Below, piece by piece: positions 49,347-63,413 of a stretch of 64,000 nucleotides of DNA (position 1 is the first letter of the stretch; each line of letters begins with the position of its first letter). Both the position numbers and the translations under genes were made by a program. Location of the stretch: contig CALWHV010000007.1 in the NCBI GenBank assembly GCA_944380545.1, forward strand, positions 186,001 to 250,000. The letters are read 5' to 3'. The notes beneath the pieces were generated by a model. The model saw nothing but the letters and a program-made list of their open reading frames with translations. It did no database searches and had not been told where the DNA came from. The stretch comes from an uncultured Eubacterium sp. (GTDB lineage: Bacteria > Bacillota > Clostridia > Oscillospirales > Acutalibacteraceae).

Positions 49347-52300
49347 TCACTCCTGAGAGCTGTTTGTCAATAGTTTTTGAAGCTGTTCGATATTTAATAT
49401 CTCTTCCTTGCCCTCCGGCGAAAGATAGCTGGGAACAACATCAACATCGCGGAACACATCCATACCGGTGCCGGCGGGAACGAGCTTACCGATGATAACA
49501 TTTTCCTTAAGACCGATAAGCGGATCCACCTTGCCCTTGATGGCGGCGTCCGTAAGCACGCGCGTTGTTTCCTGGAACGAAGCGGCGGAAAGGAAGGAAT
49601 CGGTTGCAAGCGACGCCTTTGTGATACCCATAAGCAGGTGCGTGTAGGTGGCTTTTTTAAGCTGTGTTTCACCGGCGGCGATCCTTGCGTCGATAGCCTC
49701 GTTTGCCTCCTCAACGGCGGCAACATCCGTCATCGTGCCGGATATGAGATCCGTGTCGCCGGCGTCGTCCACATTGCACTTCTTGAGCATCTGGCGAACG
49801 ATTACCTCGATATGCTTGTCGTTGATGTCAACGCCCTGGGTGCGGTACGCGAACTGAACCTCCTGGATAAGGTAGTTGTAGACCGCCTCCTCGCCGAGGA
49901 TGGCAAGAATATCGTTGGGGTTCTTTGAGCCGTAGGTGAGCTCCTGACCCTTGACGACATGCGCGCCCTCCGTTATCTCCTCGCGGATCCTGAAGCCGTA
50001 GGGCACAAGATATTTCTTTTCCTCAAGCGTTTCCTCGTTGGTGACAACGATATGCTGAGCCTTCTTTACCTCTTCGAACCTGACGGTGCCGTCTATCTCC
50101 GAAAGGATGGCGTACTGCTTGGGCTTTCTTGCCTCAAACAGCTCCTCGACACGGGGAAGACCCTGCGTGATGTCCTCGCCGCCGGCGATACCGCCGGTGT
50201 GGAAGGTTCTCATCGTGAGCTGCGTGCCGGGCTCGCCGATGGACTGCGCGGCTATGATGCCGACAGCCTCGCCGACCTGGACCGGCTCGTTGAACGCAAG
50301 GTTGGAGCCGTAGCACTTGCGGCAAACGCCGTGGCGCGACTTACAGGTGATGAGCGAGCGGATCTTTACCTCGGTTATGCCGGCGTCAACGATCTTCTGA
50401 GCCGTTTCCTTGGTTATCATCTCATCCGCCGATGCAAGCACCTCGCCGGTGGCGGGATCCTTGACATCATCAAGCGGGAACCTGCCTATAAGGCGTTCGC
50501 TGAGCGATTCCAGCTCGCGGTTGCCGTCCATAATCGCTTTAACTACGATGCCGTCGTGGCAGCCGCAGTCGTCGTCGCGGATGATAACATCCTGCGAAAC
50601 ATCAACAAGCCTTCTTGTGAGGTAGCCGGAGTCCGCTGTACGAAGCGCCGTATCGGCAAGACCCTTACGCGCGCCTCTTGAGGAGATGAAGTATTCAAGT
50701 ATATTCAGACCCTCGCGGTAGTTGGCGCGAATGGGTATCTCTATCGTTTTACCGGCGGTGTTTGCAATAAGTCCGCGCATACCGGCAAGCTGACGAAGCT
50801 GAGCCGTGCTTCCGCGCGCGCCCGAATCGACCATCATATGGATGGGATTGTGCGTGCCGTCAAAATTTGAGGTAAGCTCGTTCGTTACCTTATTTGTGCA
50901 GTCCTCCCACGCCTTGATGACGGCGGCGGAGCGCTCGTCGTTTGTGATAAGGCCGTAGTTGTAATTGAGGGTTATCTCGTCTACCTTTTTCTCCGCCTCT
51001 GCAAGGAAATCCTTTTTGGCGGCGGGGATAAGCGCATCGCAAACGGCAACGGTGGTGCCGGAAACGGTGGAATACTTATAGCCCTGAGCCTTGATTGCGT
51101 CCAGCGCGACGGAGGCGACGGAAACGCCGTGAACGGAGATGAGCTTATCGACTATCTTGCCGAGCTCACCCTTCTTTACAACGAAATCTATTTCCGGCTT
51201 AAAGGCAAGCGCGGAATCGCTTCTGTCCACAAAGCCGAGATCCTGAGGGATGGGATTATTGAAGATGACGCGGCCGATAGTGGTGGTGATAACGGCGCTT
51301 TGAGTGCCGTTTTCAGTTTCCCTGCTGACGCGGATGCGCGCCGGAGAGTGCATACCGAGCGAGCCCTCCTGATACGCCATCATAGCCTCGTCCTTATCCC
51401 TGTAAACGGCATACGCCTTGTAGATCGAGAAATCGGAGGCAAGCTCCTCGTCGCAGTCGCTGCAAAGAAGCTGGGAATCGGAGAATCTGCCGGCGGTTTT
51501 TGCCTTTGCCTGCTCAAAGGAGATCTCCTTAGTTCTCTCCTCATCCTCAAAGAACCGCGGCTGACCCGGCTCGCCCTCCTTGATCATAGTAAGGTAATAC
51601 GAGCCGATTACCATATCCTGCGTGGGCACGGTGACGGGCTTGCCGTCCGACGGCTTAAGCAGGTTGTTTGCGGCAAGCATAAGCAGCCTTGCCTCCGCCT
51701 GAGCCTCGGCGGAAAGCGGAACATGGACCGCCATCTGGTCGCCGTCAAAGTCTGCGTTAAAGGCGGTGCAGGCAAGCGGATGAAGCTTTATAGCCCTGCC
51801 CTCAACAAGCACCGGCTCAAACGCCTGGATGCCGAGGCGGTGAAGCGTGGGGGCGCGGTTGAGCATTACGGGATGATCCTTAATGACCACCTCAAGCGCA
51901 TCCCAAACGGCGGGATCCTGCGCCCTTTCAACCTTTTTCCTTGCCGATTTGATATTTGAAGCGGCGCCCGTGGCAACAAGACGCTTCATAACGAAGGGCT
52001 TGAAAAGCTCTATCGCCATTTCCTTGGGCAGTCCGCACTGGTGCATCTTGAGCTCCGGACCTACAACGATAACGGAACGGCCGGAATAATCGACGCGCTT
52101 GCCGAGCAGGTTCTGACGGAAGCGGCCCTGCTTACCCTTGAGCATATCGGAGAGGGATTTGAGCGGCCTGTTGCTGGGGCCGGTGACCGTTCTGCCGTGG
52201 CGGCCGTTATCAATAAGAGCGTCCACGGATTCCTGGAGCATCCTCTTCTCGTTTCTGATGATGATATCGGGCGCGCCGAGCTCCATAAGCTTTTTGAGGC

Positions 52301-53099
52301 GGTTGTTTCTGTTTATGACCCTTCTGTAAAGATCGTTGAGGTCCGAGGTGGCGAACCTGCCGCCGTCAAGCTGAACCATGGGCCTGATATCCGGCGGGAT
52401 AACGGGGATAACATCAAGTATCATCCACTCAAGCTTGTTGCCGCTCTTGCAGAACGCATCCACAACATCAAGCCTTTTGAGCAGGCGGACGCGCTTTTGA
52501 CCGGTGGCGTTTTCAAGCTCTGCGTTAAGCTCGTCGCGAAGCTGGAACACATCGATGTCCTGAAGCAGCTTTTTGATGGCTTCCGCGCCCATTCCCGCCT
52601 CAAAATCATCCTCGTAGCGCTCGCGCATATCGCTGTATTCCTTTTCGTTGAGGATCTGCATTTTCTCAAGCGGGGTATCGCCGGGGTCGGTTACGATATA
52701 AAGTGCGAAATAAAGCACCTTTTCAAGATACCTGGGGCTTATATCGAGCACAAGGCCGAGCCTGCTGGGTATGCCCTTGAAATACCAGATATGCGACACG
52801 GGCGTGGCAAGCTCTATGTGGCCCATACGCTCGCGCCTTACCTTGGCGCGCGTTATCTCAACGCCGCAGCGCTCGCACACCTTGCCCTTATAGCGAATCC
52901 TTTTATATTTGCCGCAGTGGCACTCCCAGTCCTTGGTGGGGCCGAAGATCTTTTCGCAGTAAAGGCCGTCCTTTTCGGGCTTGAGAGTTCTGTAATTTAT
53001 GGTTTCGGGCTTGGTTACCTCGCCGTAGGACCATTCGCGGATCTTTTCCGGAGAGGCAAGACCGATTCTTATTGAGCTGAAATCGTTGTTATTTTCCAT
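49347..53099 (-). CDS. rpoC: RNA polymerase beta' subunit
   Basis: A 1250-residue polymerase subunit. N-terminal zinc-binding [20 protein letters not shown] near residue 60, catalytic [16 protein letters not shown] near residue 460 with the three Mg-binding Asp, second zinc site with [13 protein letters not shown], and [25 protein letters not shown] (cited as [18 protein letters not shown]). ATG follows GGAG, 51 bases after rpoB. Length is typical of Clostridia, without large insertions. Confidence 0.98.
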   Translation of the reverse strand: MENNNDFSSIRIGLASPEKIREWSYGEVTKPETINYRTLKPEKDGLYCEKIFGPTKDWECHCGKYKRIRYKGKVCERCGVEITRAKVRRERMGHIELATPVSHIWYFKGIPSRLGLVLDISPRYLEKVLYFALYIVTDPGDTPLEKMQILNEKEYSDMRERYEDDFEAGMGAEAIKKLLQDIDVFQLRDELNAELENATGQKRVRLLKRLDVVDAFCKSGNKLEWMILDVIPVIPPDIRPMVQLDGGRFATSDLNDLYRRVINRNNRLKKLMELGAPDIIIRNEKRMLQESVDALIDNGRHGRTVTGPSNRPLKSLSDMLKGKQGRFRQNLLGKRVDYSGRSVIVVGPELKMHQCGLPKEMAIELFKPFVMKRLVATGAASNIKSARKKVERAQDPAVWDALEVVIKDHPVMLNRAPTLHRLGIQAFEPVLVEGRAIKLHPLACTAFNADFDGDQMAVHVPLSAEAQAEARLLMLAANNLLKPSDGKPVTVPTQDMVIGSYYLTMIKEGEPGQPRFFEDEERTKEISFEQAKAKTAGRFSDSQLLCSDCDEELASDFSIYKAYAVYRDKDEAMMAYQEGSLGMHSPARIRVSRETENGTQSAVITTTIGRVIFNNPIPQDLGFVDRSDSALAFKPEIDFVVKKGELGKIVDKLISVHGVSVASVALDAIKAQGYKYSTVSGTTVAVCDALIPAAKKDFLAEAEKKVDEITLNYNYGLITNDERSAAVIKAWEDCTNKVTNELTSNFDGTHNPIHMMVDSGARGSTAQLRQLAGMRGLIANTAGKTIEIPIRANYREGLNILEYFISSRGARKGLADTALRTADSGYLTRRLVDVSQDVIIRDDDCGCHDGIVVKAIMDGNRELESLSERLIGRFPLDDVKDPATGEVLASADEMITKETAQKIVDAGITEVKIRSLITCKSRHGVCRKCYGSNLAFNEPVQVGEAVGIIAAQSIGEPGTQLTMRTFHTGGIAGGEDITQGLPRVEELFEARKPKQYAILSEIDGTVRFEEVKKAQHIVVTNEETLEEKKYLVPYGFRIREEITEGAHVVKGQELTYGSKNPNDILAILGEEAVYNYLIQEVQFAYRTQGVDINDKHIEVIVRQMLKKCNVDDAGDTDLISGTMTDVAAVEEANEAIDARIAAGETQLKKATYTHLLMGITKASLATDSFLSAASFQETTRVLTDAAIKGKVDPLIGLKENVIIGKLVPAGTGMDVFRDVDVVPSYLSPEGKEEILNIEQLQKLLTNSSQE

Positions 53100-53150
53100 C
53101 TGGAAGCACTCCTTTATATATAAATGTAATACAGGTGTTTTGACCGCGGA

Positions 53151-56846
<3,696 letters not shown>

Positions 56847-56887
56847 AAAAGGCAATCACTCCGTTTCTTACAGTTTATCGGACCCGC

Positions 56888-56929
56888 GGAAAACACGCCG
56901 AAAAACGCGCCGCAAAACAGGCGTTTTCC
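56888..56929 (-). promoter_or_regulatory. Hairpin in the rpoB leader
   Basis: Arms 56888-56899 and 56920-56929 pair GGAAAACgCC with GGCGtGTTTTCC on the minus strand, with one bulge. It lies between the rpoB promoter and its ribosome site. The rest of the 363-base gap from 56847 to 57209 holds only the two divergent promoters and no gene. Confidence 0.45.
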
Positions 56930-56967
56930 CAAAAAGGGCATACTTTCCATTTTCATATGGGATATAT

Positions 56968-56996
56968 ATAATACAGGGCGGCGCATTATAAGTCAA
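56968..56996 (-). promoter_or_regulatory. Promoter of the rpoBC operon
   Basis: TTGACT (56991-56996), 17 bases, TATTAT (56968-56973) on the minus strand; leader of about 115 bases. A second TATAAT at 56985-56990 has no -35. Confidence 0.75.
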
Positions 56997-57153
56997 CAAT
57001 TATTTTTAAATTAAGGAGCGATTTCGTAAAAGTTTTTGTTACACGGCGCCGAGCGTTTTACAAAGACGCGTGCGAAGCCCTCTTTTCCGCGACCGATATG
57101 CGCCAGTCTGCACGGCGAACCGCCGGCAATTTGCAAAAATAATGCAAATGCCC

Positions 57154-57182
57154 TTTTCAAAAAGCGCGCGTTTTGTTATAAT
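57154..57182 (+). promoter_or_regulatory. Promoter of the oligopeptide-binding lipoprotein gene
   Basis: TTTTCA (57154-57159), 17 bases, TATAAT (57177-57182) preceded by TGT (extended -10). Confidence 0.65.
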
Positions 57183-57209
57183 ATTATAACTGATTTTTAG
57201 GTGATGCGT

Positions 57210-58832
57210 ATGAAAAGGATAATTGCGGTGCTGGCGGCGGTCTGCCTTATCGCGCTTACGGCGGCGGGCTGCTCCGGCTCCGAGGAAAAGCTTGATATGA
57301 TATACCCCTTCGGCGGCGATGTTAACAGCTTTGACCCGCAGGTGGCGGCCACGCAGGATGAATTTCTGATAATAGAGAACTGCTTTGAGGGGCTTGTGAG
57401 ATGCGACGACGAGGGCAACATAACGCCGGGCTGCGCCGAGAGCTGGAATGTGAGCGGCGGCGGCACGGTCTACACCTTTAATCTGAAGCAGGGGCTGAAA
57501 TGGCACATATACGAATCAGTTGCCGAGAGGATGGGCGAGAATTTTGACCCGGAGATAACGGCGCAGGATTTTGTTTTTGCGCTTCAGCGCGCCGCGAGCG
57601 ACACGACCGATTCTCCGCTTTATTCCACGATAGCCTCGATAGCGGGCGCGCCCGAGGTCCATTCCGGCGAAAAGGACGAGAGCACGCTTGGCGTTACGGC
57701 AAGCGGCAGCTACACGCTGACGATAACCCTTTCCGCGCCGGACGAGAGCTTTTTGCAGACGATGAGCACAGCAGTGGCGATGCCGTGCAACCGCGAATTC
57801 TTTGAGGCTACGAACGGCAGGTACGGGCTTGACCTTGAATACACGATGTTCAACGGCCAGTTCCTTATAACGAATGTGCTTGACGCTTCGTACATACTTA
57901 AGGCAAACGAGGATTACGCCGGCCCCTCCCCCACCTCCGTGACCGACCTTACGCTGAAGATTGCGCAGGGCGACGAGGATGTTTCCGAGGAGCTGCTGAG
58001 CGGCTATTACGACGCAGCTTACATCAGGGGCTACGAGAGCAGCGGCATAGACGAAAAGAGCGGGGTGACGCTGACCCCTTACAGCAATATAACCTGGATG
58101 CTTGTGGTAAACGGCTCAAACGGGCTTTTTGCCGCGCCGGACGCAAGGCGCGCGCTGTTTTTATCCCTGAGCGATACAAAATCGGAGGAATTCCCCTACC
58201 TTACGCGCGCAAGCGGCTATGTGCCGCCCACCTGCACGGTGAACGGCGAGCGGTACTCCGGCTCACACTCTGTGGCGGAAGCGCCGGACGCCGCAAAGGC
58301 GACGGAGCTTTGGAAAAAGACCGTTTCCGCCCAGGAGATCTATTCGCAGGAGAGCGTGCTGATAGTGCCGGATTATATGGAGGACGCGGCGCGGCAGCTT
58401 GTGCAGGGCGTTCAGGCGGCGATAGGCTCCGTATCCTCCGTTGACTCGCACTCAGTAAGCTTTTCCGTTGTGATAGAGCCGCTGCCGGAAAGCGAGGTGC
58501 GCACGCGCCTTGCAACGGGCAGCTACGATCTGGCGCTCTATCCGTTCGGCGCGGATTCCGCAAGCCCGCTTGCGTTTTTACAATCCGTTGCCGACGCCGG
58601 CTACGCATCGCTTGACGAGGATTTTGAAAAGGCGCTGGAAAAGGCGGCGAACGAAAGCGGCTCGAACGCCGCAGAATCGTACGCGCAATGTGAAAAGGAG
58701 CTTTATTCAAACTATATCTACCTGCCGGTGTTTTATGAGGACTGCTATTACGCGCAGGCAAGCGGCGTAAGCGGAGTGCAGTTCCATCCCGGCTCGGGAA
58801 GGGTGAGCTTTATAAATGCCACAAGGGAATGA
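57210..58832 (+). CDS. ABC-type oligopeptide-binding lipoprotein (SBP family 5)
   Basis: A 540-residue solute-binding lipoprotein with lipobox LTAAGC (Cys21). Family-5 features: NSFDPQVAATQDEFLIIENC near residue 40, CAESWNVSGGGTVYTFNLKQ with GLKWH, and the C-terminal AESYAQCEKELYSNYIYLPV. It would bind peptides or similar ligands outside the cell for import. No permease or ATPase genes are adjacent. ATG at 57210 is 6 bases after AGGTG. It overlaps vanZ by 17 bases. Confidence 0.9.
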   Translation: MKRIIAVLAAVCLIALTAAGCSGSEEKLDMIYPFGGDVNSFDPQVAATQDEFLIIENCFEGLVRCDDEGNITPGCAESWNVSGGGTVYTFNLKQGLKWHIYESVAERMGENFDPEITAQDFVFALQRAASDTTDSPLYSTIASIAGAPEVHSGEKDESTLGVTASGSYTLTITLSAPDESFLQTMSTAVAMPCNREFFEATNGRYGLDLEYTMFNGQFLITNVLDASYILKANEDYAGPSPTSVTDLTLKIAQGDEDVSEELLSGYYDAAYIRGYESSGIDEKSGVTLTPYSNITWMLVVNGSNGLFAAPDARRALFLSLSDTKSEEFPYLTRASGYVPPTCTVNGERYSGSHSVAEAPDAAKATELWKKTVSAQEIYSQESVLIVPDYMEDAARQLVQGVQAAIGSVSSVDSHSVSFSVVIEPLPESEVRTRLATGSYDLALYPFGADSASPLAFLQSVADAGYASLDEDFEKALEKAANESGSNAAESYAQCEKELYSNYIYLPVFYEDCYYAQASGVSGVQFHPGSGRVSFINATRE

Positions 58833-59298
58833 CGCCGCGGCAAAAGCATATCCCGCGTGGGCAAAGGCGCTTTGCTGGGCGCTTGCTGCTGCGTGCTGCG
58901 CCGTTATATTCTGGCTCTCTTCAAGGACCGCTGCCGAATCCTCCGCGCAGAGCGACGCCGTGCTGGAATTTTTTTCACGCCTTTTCGGCGACGGCGTTTT
59001 GACGGATTTTGTAGTGAGAAAGAGCGCGCATTTCTGCGAATACGCGGGGCTGGGGCTGCTGCTGGCGCTTGCCTTTTACATACAGACGGGCGGGCACAAG
59101 ATCCCCGCCGCCGTTTTGTGCGCCTCCCTTTACGCCGCAACGGACGAGGTGCACCAGCTTTTTGTTGAGGGCAGAGCATGCCGCTGGCAGGACTGGGCGA
59201 TAGACACCGCCGGCGCGCTTGTAGGCGCGCTTGTTCTGCTTCTCGCCGTGCTTGCGGCGCTTCAAATCGAACGCCGCATAAAAAAGCGCGGGAAATAA
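58816..59298 (+). CDS. VanZ family membrane protein
   Basis: A 160-residue protein with four membrane helices and the VanZ signatures VRKSAHFCEYAGLGLLLALA and SLYAATDEVHQLFVEGRAC, then WQDWAIDTAGALVGAL. VanZ of enterococci gives low-level teicoplanin resistance by an unclear mechanism; chromosomal family members are widespread and their role is unknown. ATG at 58816 lies inside the end of the binding-protein gene after GGTGAG. Confidence 0.88.
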   Translation: MPQGNDAAAKAYPAWAKALCWALAAACCAVIFWLSSRTAAESSAQSDAVLEFFSRLFGDGVLTDFVVRKSAHFCEYAGLGLLLALAFYIQTGGHKIPAAVLCASLYAATDEVHQLFVEGRACRWQDWAIDTAGALVGALVLLLAVLAALQIERRIKKRGK

Positions 59299-59301
59299 CG
59301 A

Positions 59302-59329
59302 TTGACAGAAAATGATAATTTATTATAAT
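59302..59329 (+). promoter_or_regulatory. Promoter of nagB and downstream genes
   Basis: Consensus TTGACA (59302-59307), 16 bases, TATAAT (59324-59329); leader of about 30 bases to the nagB ATG. Confidence 0.85.
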
Positions 59330-59365
59330 AATAGTTAGCACTGTAAATAATAGGAGGGTAAAGTG

Positions 59366-60091
59366 ATGAATGTACTTATTTACAACACGGAGGAGCAGAT
59401 AGGAATCGCCGCGGGCAACTATATGTGCGGCCAGGTGCTTCAAAAGCCGAACAGCGTGCTGGGCCTTGCCACCGGCTCAACGCCGCTCAAGCCCTACGGA
59501 CAGATGATAGAGCTTTACAAAAAGGGCGTTGTTGACTTTTCCGGCGTTACCACCTTTAATCTTGACGAATATGTTGACCTTGATGTTAACGACAAAAACT
59601 CATACCACAGCTTTATGCACGAAAATCTTTTTGACCACATAAACATCCCGGAGGAAAACATAAACTTCCTTGACGGAAACGCCGCCGACCCCGAAAAGGA
59701 ATGCCGCGAATACGAAAAAAAGATAAAGGCCGCAGGCGGCATAGACATACAGCTTTTGGGCATCGGCTCAAACGGGCACATCGCCTTTAACGAGCCCGCC
59801 GACTGCTTCCAGCGCTGGACGCATGTGGTGACTCTTAAAGAGAGCACGGTCAAGGACAACAGCCGCTTTTTTAAATCTATAGACGAGGTGCCCACAAGGG
59901 CGCTCACGATGGGCATAGGCTCCATTATGCAGGCTAAAAAGATACTCATAATCGCAATAGGCGAAAACAAGGCTAAGGCGATAAAGCAGCTTATAGACGG
60001 AAATGTTACGCCGATATGCCCCGCCTCCGTTTTGCAGTTCCACACGGATGTTACGCTGATGCTGGACAAGGCGGCGGCATCGCTCATCTGA
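59366..60091 (+). CDS. nagB: Glucosamine-6-phosphate deaminase
   Basis: A 241-residue enzyme that turns glucosamine-6-phosphate into fructose-6-phosphate and ammonia. Seen are GLATGSTPLKPYGQM (phosphate loop), FNLDEYVDLDVNDKNSYHSF with catalytic Asp, and LLGIGSNGHIAFNEP. ATG at 59366 follows AGGAGGG; GTG at 59363 is an alternative. nagA is not adjacent. A DxH-type catalytic segment is present and length is normal for the short monomeric type of Firmicutes. Confidence 0.95.
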   Translation: MNVLIYNTEEQIGIAAGNYMCGQVLQKPNSVLGLATGSTPLKPYGQMIELYKKGVVDFSGVTTFNLDEYVDLDVNDKNSYHSFMHENLFDHINIPEENINFLDGNAADPEKECREYEKKIKAAGGIDIQLLGIGSNGHIAFNEPADCFQRWTHVVTLKESTVKDNSRFFKSIDEVPTRALTMGIGSIMQAKKILIIAIGENKAKAIKQLIDGNVTPICPASVLQFHTDVTLMLDKAAASLI

Positions 60092-60111
60092 CTTATAAAG
60101 GAGCGGTTCTT

Positions 60112-60585
60112 ATGAAAAAGAATCCGAAGCTGACGGTTATAATAATCCTTGTTGCCGCGATAGCCGCGGCGGGCGCGTTTGCGTTCTTTTACCTCGGCAG
60201 GCACAGCCGCGAGAACGAGAACAAAACGCAGAACAACTCGCAAAACGCCCCCTATTCGCAAGAGAGCGAGGAGCCGCAGAGCAGCGAGGTCAGCTCCGCC
60301 GCAGAAACGCAGAGCGCCCCTGAGAGCGAGGCCGTTTCCGCCGAGCAGGAGCCTGACAACAGCTATATGCTGCCGCTTAGCGTTAACGAGGTTATGAACA
60401 TACTTGAGGCACGCTACGGCGGCGGATACGAGGTGAACAGCACCGTTGAGGAAAACGGGCTGAACTATTTTGCCGTTTTCAGGGACGGCGAGCGCTACGC
60501 CTCCGTGGAGGCAAACCTTGTTACCGGACGCGCGGTTGAAACGATAACTGAAACGGGCGAGAGAACAAGCTTTTCGCTTATCTGA
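60112..60585 (+). CDS. Membrane-anchored hypothetical protein with Ser/Glu-rich linker and PepSY-like domain
   Basis: A 157-residue protein: basic N-terminus and one membrane helix (about residues 8-28), a Gln/Asn/Ser/Glu-rich linker to about residue 83, and an outward C-terminal domain of about 70 residues (LPLSVNEVMNILEARYGGG to TETGERTSFSLI). That domain has the helix-strand pattern of PepSY domains, as far as can be judged by eye. ATG at 60112 has AAGGAG 9 bases upstream. It lies between nagB and metG in one transcript. Confidence 0.7.
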   Translation: MKKNPKLTVIIILVAAIAAAGAFAFFYLGRHSRENENKTQNNSQNAPYSQESEEPQSSEVSSAAETQSAPESEAVSAEQEPDNSYMLPLSVNEVMNILEARYGGGYEVNSTVEENGLNYFAVFRDGERYASVEANLVTGRAVETITETGERTSFSLI

Positions 60586-60606
60586 ACGCCTTAAGGAGAT
60601 GCTGAT

Positions 60607-62571
60607 ATGGCAAATGAAAAAAAGGAAAAATTCTATATAACGACGCCGATATACTACCCCTCCGGCAATCCGCATATCGGGCACTGCTACACCACCGTGG
60701 CGTGCGATTCCATTGCGAGATACAAAAGGCTTCAGGGGCTGGATGTTATGTTTTTGACCGGCACCGACGAGCACGGCATCAAGATAGAACAAAAGGCCGC
60801 CGCAGCCGGTATATCGCCCAAGGAGTATGTTGACGGCAAGGTGGCGGTGTTCAAAAAGCTTTGGGAATATATGAACATCAGCTACGACAGATACATCCGC
60901 ACGACCGACGATTACCATATTGAAAGCGTGCAGAAGATATTTAAGGAGCTTTACGACAGGGGCTATATCTACAAGGGCAGATACACGGGCAAATACTGCA
61001 CCCCGTGCGAGAGCTTTTGGACGGAGAGCCAGCTTGTTGACGGCAAATGCCCGGAATGCGGCAGAGAGGTCACGGACGCGTCAGAAGAGGCGTATTTCTT
61101 TAAAATGGCGCCGTTTGCCGAAAGGATAGAAAAGCTGCTGACCGAAACGGATTTTCTGCAGCCGAAAACACGCGCCGCCGAGCTTGTGAACAACTTTATC
61201 AAGCCCGGCCTTGAGGACCTTTGCGTTTCAAGGACCTCCTTTACCTGGGGCATACCCGTTACCTTTGACGAAAAGCATGTGGTTTATGTTTGGGTGGACG
61301 CACTTTCTAACTACATCAGCGCGCTCGGCTACAAAAACGGCAAATACAACGACTACGATAAATTCTGGCCGGCGGATGTGCATATGGTTGCAAAGGACAT
61401 TATGCGCTTTCACGCGATAATCTGGCCCGCAATGCTGATGGCGCTTGAGCTGCCGCTGCCGAAGCACCTTGCCGTGCACGGCTGGATAACCTTTAACGGG
61501 CAGAAGATGAGCAAATCGCTGGGCAATGTTGTGGACCCGTTTGTTTTGGGCGAACGATACGGCGCGGACGCGATAAGATACCATATCCTGCGCGAGATGG
61601 CGCTGGGAGCTGACAGCTCGTTTTCAAACGAGATTATGATAACCCGCATAAATTCCGACCTGGCAAACGATCTGGGCAATCTTGTTTCCAGAACCGTTGC
61701 AATGGCTGAAAAATACTTCGGCGGCACGCTGCCGCAGGAGAGAGAGGCCGCGCCGGTTGACGACGAGCTTATCGCCGCCGCGACCGCGCTGAGGGATAAG
61801 ACCGATAAATATATCGACGAAACGCAGCTGAGCAACGCCCTGGCGGAGATATTCAAGGTGATCTCCCGCGCAAACAAATATATTGACGAAACGACGCCGT
61901 GGATACTCGGCAAGGACGAGAGCAAAAAGGCGCGCCTTGCAAGCGTGCTTTACAACCTGCTTGAAACGATAAGGATAACGACCACGCTGCTTTCCTGCTT
62001 TATGCCCGAATCAATGCCAAAGGCGTGGGAGCAGATAGGCGCCGGCAAGGAGCTTATAACATATGAAAACGCAGGAAAATTCGGCGTTCTGCCCGCGGGC
62101 GTAACGGTTAAAAAGGGCGCGGCGCTCTTCCCCAGGATAGACGCCGACAAGGAGATTGACGAGCTTAACGAGCTTATCAAAAAGCAGATGGACGCGGCGG
62201 AAAAGGAGGCGCAGAGCGGCTGCGAAAAGGAGGAGGAAAAGCTCCCCGAAATCAGCTTTGACGATTTTTCAAAGCTTGAGCTGCGCGCCGCAAAAATACT
62301 TGAGTGCGAGCCCGTTAAGCGCGCCAAAAAGCTGCTTAAGCTTCAGGTGGACGACGGCACGGGCGAAAAGCGCCAGATAGTTTCCGGCATATCGCAGTGG
62401 TACAAGCCCGAAGACCTGATAGGCAGGACGGTCATTATAGTTGCAAACCTCAAGCCCGCAAAGCTGTGCGGCGAGATGAGCTGCGGAATGCTGCTTGCCG
62501 CAGACCTGCCGGACGGCGGCGCAAGGGTGCTGTTTGCAGACGGCATTGAGCCGGGTATGCGTCTGAGATAA
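60607..62571 (+). CDS. metG: Methionyl-tRNA synthetase
   Basis: A 654-residue class I synthetase. HIGH motif PSGNPHIGHCY near residue 18, knuckle domain with CTPCESFW and CPECGREV (four Cys, zinc), KMSKS motif QKMSKSLGNV near residue 300, and a C-terminal tRNA-binding domain from about residue 550 (FSKLELRAAKILECEPVKRA). ATG follows AAGGAGATG. Placed with tatD, a common order in Firmicutes. Confidence 0.97.
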   Translation: MANEKKEKFYITTPIYYPSGNPHIGHCYTTVACDSIARYKRLQGLDVMFLTGTDEHGIKIEQKAAAAGISPKEYVDGKVAVFKKLWEYMNISYDRYIRTTDDYHIESVQKIFKELYDRGYIYKGRYTGKYCTPCESFWTESQLVDGKCPECGREVTDASEEAYFFKMAPFAERIEKLLTETDFLQPKTRAAELVNNFIKPGLEDLCVSRTSFTWGIPVTFDEKHVVYVWVDALSNYISALGYKNGKYNDYDKFWPADVHMVAKDIMRFHAIIWPAMLMALELPLPKHLAVHGWITFNGQKMSKSLGNVVDPFVLGERYGADAIRYHILREMALGADSSFSNEIMITRINSDLANDLGNLVSRTVAMAEKYFGGTLPQEREAAPVDDELIAAATALRDKTDKYIDETQLSNALAEIFKVISRANKYIDETTPWILGKDESKKARLASVLYNLLETIRITTTLLSCFMPESMPKAWEQIGAGKELITYENAGKFGVLPAGVTVKKGAALFPRIDADKEIDELNELIKKQMDAAEKEAQSGCEKEEEKLPEISFDDFSKLELRAAKILECEPVKRAKKLLKLQVDDGTGEKRQIVSGISQWYKPEDLIGRTVIIVANLKPAKLCGEMSCGMLLAADLPDGGARVLFADGIEPGMRLR

Positions 62572-62585
62572 GCGAATACAATAAT

Positions 62586-63350
62586 ATGTATAAAAATATA
62601 TTCGACACTCACAGCCATTACGACGACGAACAGTTTGACGCGGACAGGGACGAGCTTTTGAGCGACCTGCCGAGGCGCGGCGTTATCGCCGCCGTAAGCT
62701 GCGGCTGTGATATTGAATCAACAACGGCGAATATGCGCCTTGCAGAAAAATATGATTATATCTATTTTGCGGCGGGCTTTCATCCGGAAAATCTTGAGGG
62801 CGCGCGCCTTGAGGAGCTTGAGAAAATAAAAGCCGCCGCGGCGCACGAAAAATGCGCTGCGATAGGCGAGATAGGGCTTGATTATCACTGGATGGCGGCG
62901 CCAAAGGATGTGCAAAAGGAATTTTTCGCCGCTCAGTGCGCTCTTGCAAACGAGCTTGATATACCCGTTATAGTTCACGACCGCGAGGCGCACGCCGACA
63001 CGCTTGATATACTCAAGAAATACAGACCCAAGGGCGTGCTGCACTGCTTTTCCGGCTCTGCCGAAACGGCAAAGGAGATCGTGAAAATGGGGATGTATAT
63101 CGGCTTAAACGGCGTTGCCACCTTTAAGAACGCGCGCAAGAGCATAGAGGCGGCAAAGGCGATACCCGTTGAGCGGCTTGTGCTTGAAACGGACTGCCCG
63201 TACCTTGCGCCCGTGCCGCACAGGGGCAAGCGCAACGACAGCAGTTATATCCCCTTTATCGCCGAAAGGCTGGGTGAAGAGCTTGGTTATTCCGCACAGG
63301 AACTGCTGGATATCACCGCGCAAAACGCAAAAAGCTTATACGGGCTTTAA
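62586..63350 (+). CDS. tatD: TatD family metal-dependent DNase
   Basis: A 254-residue TIM-barrel hydrolase: metal-binding DTHSHYDD at residues 6-13, AIGEIGLDYHW near residue 95, VIVHDREAH, LHCFSGSAE and LETDCPYLAPVPHRGKRN. Members have 3'-5' exonuclease activity in repair or are of unknown role. It follows metG by 14 bases with a poor ribosome site, which suggests coupling. Confidence 0.94.
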   Translation: MYKNIFDTHSHYDDEQFDADRDELLSDLPRRGVIAAVSCGCDIESTTANMRLAEKYDYIYFAAGFHPENLEGARLEELEKIKAAAAHEKCAAIGEIGLDYHWMAAPKDVQKEFFAAQCALANELDIPVIVHDREAHADTLDILKKYRPKGVLHCFSGSAETAKEIVKMGMYIGLNGVATFKNARKSIEAAKAIPVERLVLETDCPYLAPVPHRGKRNDSSYIPFIAERLGEELGYSAQELLDITAQNAKSLYGL

Positions 63351-63356
63351 ATACAG

Positions 63357-63398
63357 AAAAAACCGCCGCGGCGCACAAGCGCTGCGGCGGCTGTTGTT
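63357..63398. terminator. Bidirectional intrinsic terminator after tatD
   Basis: GC-rich stem (63363-63374 with 63379-63390, one mismatch) followed by TGTTGTTTT on the plus strand and by TTTTTT on the minus strand for the convergent membrane protein. Confidence 0.85.
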
Positions 63399-63413
63399 TT
63401 ATTGGGTTTATGA

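Noticed and set aside
59299..59365. Possible tRNA genes in the short intergenic gaps
   Set aside because: No cloverleaf with a GTTCRAATC-type T-arm could be found in any gap of the window by eye.
59515..60918. Minus-strand open frame of 467 codons across nagB, the hypothetical gene and the start of metG
   Set aside because: It is antisense to three genes with clear families, has no ribosome site and no recognisable domain; such antisense frames arise from the GC-biased codon use.
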